16,210 nucleotides of DNA from an uncultured cyanobacterium (GTDB lineage: Bacteria > Cyanobacteriota > Cyanobacteriia > PCC-6307 > Cyanobiaceae). Below are positions 14,370 through 16,210 of the stretch, piece by piece. Made by a program: the position numbers and the translations under genes. Each line of letters opens with the position of its first letter. The stretch's first letter is position 1. The notes below the pieces were generated by a model that had not been told where the DNA came from, made no database searches, and was given only the letters and a program-made list of their open reading frames with translations. The stretch covers positions 1 to 16,210 of the forward strand of contig CAIOXF010000192.1 of the NCBI GenBank assembly GCA_903862155.1. Reading direction: 5' to 3'.

Positions 14370-14939
14370 TCAGCCGTGGCTGCGGGGTGCCGCCATCGTG
14401 CCAGTGGTGGCCGGTTGCTGCTCCAAGCTGCTGATCTGGCCCACACCGGCCAGCTGGGGCAACGGCTCACCCGCCACCACGGCCGCACTGAGGGCTTGCA
14501 GGTCGCTGGCGCTGCGGGCCCCCACGGCTCGGCCCACGGGCTGGCCGGCGGCGTTGAAGAACTCCAGCTGGGGAATGCCGTTCACCTCAAAGCGCTCGAT
14601 CTCCGGCTGCCAGCGCGGGTTGTCCACATTCAGCATTACCACGTCCAGCTGGCCGTGGTGGCGTTGCTCCAGCTGCTCCATCGCCGGGGCCATGGCGCGG
14701 CAGGCCTCGCACCAGTCGGCGTAGAACTCCACCAGGGTGGGCCGGCCGTTGGCCAGGGCCACCGGTAGATCCAGCGACTGGCGCGCCAGCTTCTCCAGCG
14801 GCGCCTGGGGATGGAGCCCACCGCGCAGCCACAGCAGGGCCGCCGCCAGCACCACGGCGATCGCCGCCAGGATCAGGCGCTCACGGCCGCCAAGGGCACC
14901 GGTGCCGGAGCTCGCGCCGGAATCGGGCGTGGAGGCCAT
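14370..14939 (-). CDS. txlA: Membrane-anchored thioredoxin-like protein (TxlA/HCF164 type)
   Basis: This 189-residue protein has one N-terminal transmembrane helix (about 21-38) and a thioredoxin domain. The redox motif is WCEAC (Cys77, Cys80) in VEFYADWCEACRAMAP, and the cis-Pro region is VNGIPQLEFF. This layout fits cyanobacterial TxlA and plastid HCF164, which carry reducing power into the thylakoid lumen for cytochrome b6f maturation. Residues 1-18 are Ser/Gly-rich and probably cytosolic. I chose ATG 14939; a longer open frame reaches 15467 but would run antisense across the ferredoxin gene. It is divergent from that ferredoxin gene with a 75-base gap, and thyX follows after seven bases. 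Confidence 0.88.
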   Translation of the reverse strand: MASTPDSGASSGTGALGGRERLILAAIAVVLAAALLWLRGGLHPQAPLEKLARQSLDLPVALANGRPTLVEFYADWCEACRAMAPAMEQLEQRHHGQLDVVMLNVDNPRWQPEIERFEVNGIPQLEFFNAAGQPVGRAVGARSASDLQALSAAVVAGEPLPQLAGVGQISSLEQQPATTGTMAAPRSHG

Positions 14940-15014
14940 GGGGGATTGCCAGTGCAGAGCGGGCACTCTGGCAGTGCTCGCTAGCGTTTTGCCCAGGCCC
15001 AGGGGCTCCGGCTT

Positions 15015-15428
15015 GTGAAGCGCCGTCTCACCCTCCACTTCCCGCGTGAGTCGGTGCATGAGCCGATCACCTACCGGCTGGCGGTGGATTTCGACATCGC
15101 CGCCAAGATCCTGCGGGCCCAGATCGCGCCCAACCAGAGCGGCACGATGGTGGTGGAGCTCTCGGGCGACATCGATGAACTCGCCGCTGCCGAGAGCTGG
15201 CTCGAAAGCCTGGGGCTGCAGCTCAACCGTGCCCCGGGTCAGATCCGGATCGATCCGGAGGCCTGCGTGAACTGCGGAATTTGCTCCAGTGTGTGCCCGA
15301 GTGGGGCGCTGGGTTTTGGTGCGCCCACCTGGCTGCTCACCTTTGATGCGCAGCGCTGCCTGGTGTGCGAACAATGCATTCCAAGCTGTCCCCTGGACGC
15401 CATCTCCCTGGAACTGGAAGCCGCATGA
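15015..15428 (+). CDS. NIL-domain ferredoxin with two [4Fe-4S] clusters
   Basis: This 137-residue protein has an N-terminal NIL domain (about 4-75; TLHFPRESVHEPITYRLAVD, with APNQSGTMVVELSG in the middle), the small fold also found in methionine ABC-transporter ATPases. It is followed by a bacterial 2x[4Fe-4S] ferredoxin domain. The cluster ligands are Cys84, 87, 90, 94 and Cys115, 118, 121, 125, two complete CxxCxxCxxxCP motifs. It is likely a cytosolic electron carrier or a sulfur/methionine-linked redox protein; the partner is unknown. The start is GTG at 15015; no ATG is available nearby. Its TGA overlaps the ATG of the next gene (ATGA at 15425-15428). Confidence 0.88.
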   Translation: MKRRLTLHFPRESVHEPITYRLAVDFDIAAKILRAQIAPNQSGTMVVELSGDIDELAAAESWLESLGLQLNRAPGQIRIDPEACVNCGICSSVCPSGALGFGAPTWLLTFDAQRCLVCEQCIPSCPLDAISLELEAA

Positions 15429-15892
15429 GCAGCCTGCTCCGCCTGGTCTCCCTGCCGCTGCGCGCACCGATGCTGCTGGTGCTCGTGGCAGTGTCGCTCT
15501 ACGAGGGTTTGCGTTGGACCGGCCCTACTCCATCACCCGAGGCCGGCCTGATCGGGTTGCCGGTGGTGATGTGGTCGGTGGATTGCCTCCACGCGGTGGT
15601 GGTGGTGCTGGTGTGCACGATGCCGGATCTGCTGCTGCAGCGGGTATCGAACCTGATGGCCGCCAGCCGGGTGATGAGCCTGGTGATCACCCTGCTGATC
15701 GTGACGGTGGGCGGCCTCTATCTGCTCCACCTCAACGTGCTTTCCAACGTGCTGATCCTGGCCAGCGCGGTGTTGCTGGCCCGCCTGGATCTGGCGCGGA
15801 TCCGGGTGAATCCGCCACCGGTGCGTCAGGCCCTGGCGCTGGTGGTGGTGGTGCTGGTGAGCGCCAGCATCGGCCGGTTGGTGGCGGCCTAG
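15425..15892 (+). CDS. Small polytopic membrane protein of unknown function
   Basis: This 155-residue hydrophobic protein has four or five predicted membrane helices (about 12-29, 45-66, 82-102, 105-122 and 133-152), separated by short loops such as RWTGPTPSPEAG and RIRVNPPPVRQ. I do not recognise the family. Conserved-looking residues within helices include Asp53, Cys54 and His56 (SVDCLH) and Cys64. The start overlaps the ferredoxin stop by four bases, which strongly suggests translational coupling and a shared role, possibly a membrane partner for the ferredoxin. No signal peptide is distinct from the first helix. Its stop shares the palindrome CTAG with the convergent lytic transglycosylase stop. 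Confidence 0.75.
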   Translation: MSSLLRLVSLPLRAPMLLVLVAVSLYEGLRWTGPTPSPEAGLIGLPVVMWSVDCLHAVVVVLVCTMPDLLLQRVSNLMAASRVMSLVITLLIVTVGGLYLLHLNVLSNVLILASAVLLARLDLARIRVNPPPVRQALALVVVVLVSASIGRLVAA

Positions 15893-16210
15893 CAGCGCGG
15901 TTTGGCCCTCGACTCCAGGCTCCAGAGGTTGCCCAGCACCTTCTTCACGTAGAGGCGGGTTTCGGGATAGGGGATCGCCTCCACCCACAGCTCCGGCTGG
16001 GCCTGGAGTTTGGGGTTGATCCAGCGGGCCACGGCGTTGGGCCCGGCGTTGTAGCTGGCCACCGCCAGTAGGGGATTGCCGCTCCATCGCTCCATCAGCT
16101 TTCTGAGGTAGCGCCCGCCCAGGCCGGCGTTGCGTTGGGGATCTTCCAGGTCGCTGGGGCTGAGGGGCTCGCCGGCCAGCTCGTTGGCTGTTTCGGGCAT
16201 CAGCTGCAGC
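15889..16210 (-). CDS. Lytic transglycosylase, C-terminal part (5' end outside window)
   Basis: This is the end of an SLT-type soluble lytic murein transglycosylase, which cleaves peptidoglycan between MurNAc and GlcNAc. The last ~107 residues are visible: LQLMPETANELAG, the DPQRNAGLGGRYLRKLM helix, and the family motif AVASYNAGPNAVARWI, followed by ETRLYVKKVLGNLW. The catalytic Glu and any signal peptide lie beyond the window. The frame is open to the window edge. It is convergent with the membrane-protein gene, with stops overlapping in CTAG. It is probably exported to the periplasm; this is family knowledge, not seen here. Confidence 0.93.
   Translation of the reverse strand, partial: LQLMPETANELAGEPLSPSDLEDPQRNAGLGGRYLRKLMERWSGNPLLAVASYNAGPNAVARWINPKLQAQPELWVEAIPYPETRLYVKKVLGNLWSLESRAKPRC

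Noticed and set aside
14363..14488. Upstream extension of thyX
   Set aside because: It overlaps the end of txlA in another frame and shows no ThyX similarity before MDPRFRVELI.
14948..14977. Inverted repeats in the txlA/ferredoxin intergenic region
   Set aside because: Several short, imperfect or alternative pairings around CAGTGC are possible; none stands out from chance in GC-rich DNA.
14940..15467. Upstream extension of txlA
   Set aside because: It would overlap the NIL-ferredoxin gene on the other strand, while ATG 14939 already precedes a normal membrane anchor and thioredoxin domain.
1..16210. CRISPR array, tRNA/rRNA genes, insertion sequences or prophage genes
   Set aside because: No spaced direct repeats, RNA-gene motifs, transposase or phage structural genes were found on reading both strands.

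Overview
The window is a dense, GC-rich stretch of chromosome from a unicellular cyanobacterium. PsbI, PsbN and PsbH (photosystem II), the global nitrogen regulator NtcA, a TxlA/HCF164-type thioredoxin and several families restricted to cyanobacteria (DUF3769, DUF3084, DUF3146, NIL-ferredoxin) all point there. The high GC content, short intergenic gaps and gene order suggest a picocyanobacterium of the Cyanobium / Synechococcus group (inference). No tRNA, rRNA, insertion sequence or CRISPR array was seen, and no gene-free stretch exceeds 300 bases.

Layout. At 1-1754 (+) are the end of leuC and all of leuD, the two subunits of isopropylmalate isomerase. Convergent to them at 1790-4980 (-) is psbI followed by a 1002-residue LptD/OstA-like outer-membrane protein. 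At 5166-8075 (+) is a complete GH38 alpha-mannosidase, lying between psbI and psbN. At 8063-8553 are divergent psbN (-) and psbH (+). The + strand then continues with tatA, pth and a DUF3146 gene to 9761, probably as one operon.

At 9758-12212 the - strand carries ntcA, a DUF3084 coiled-coil membrane protein and a YqgF-like RNase H-fold protein. ntcA is preceded by a near-consensus NtcA box and a -10 element at the expected spacing, which indicates autoregulation. From 12403 (+) come a CobO/BtuR-like protein with a broken P-loop and dcd. Convergent to dcd with a one-base gap are thyX and, upstream of it, txlA (-). At 15015-15892 (+) an NIL-domain/2x[4Fe-4S] ferredoxin overlaps a small polytopic membrane protein. 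The window closes with the C-terminal end of a lytic transglycosylase (-).

Functional groupings are leucine synthesis (leuCD), photosystem II assembly (psbI, psbN, psbH), envelope and export (LptD-like, tatA, lytic transglycosylase), nitrogen control (ntcA cluster), and pyrimidine deoxynucleotide supply (dcd makes dUTP, thyX makes dTMP).

The most unusual signals are: (i) a PagL (lipid A 3-O-deacylase)-like barrel with an apparent His-x-Ser...Glu triad embedded inside the LptD-like protein; (ii) the CobO-like protein that has lost its Walker A lysine; (iii) the ferredoxin/membrane-protein pair of unknown function; and (iv) the mannosidase placed inside the photosystem II gene neighbourhood with a LacI-type palindrome in front of it.
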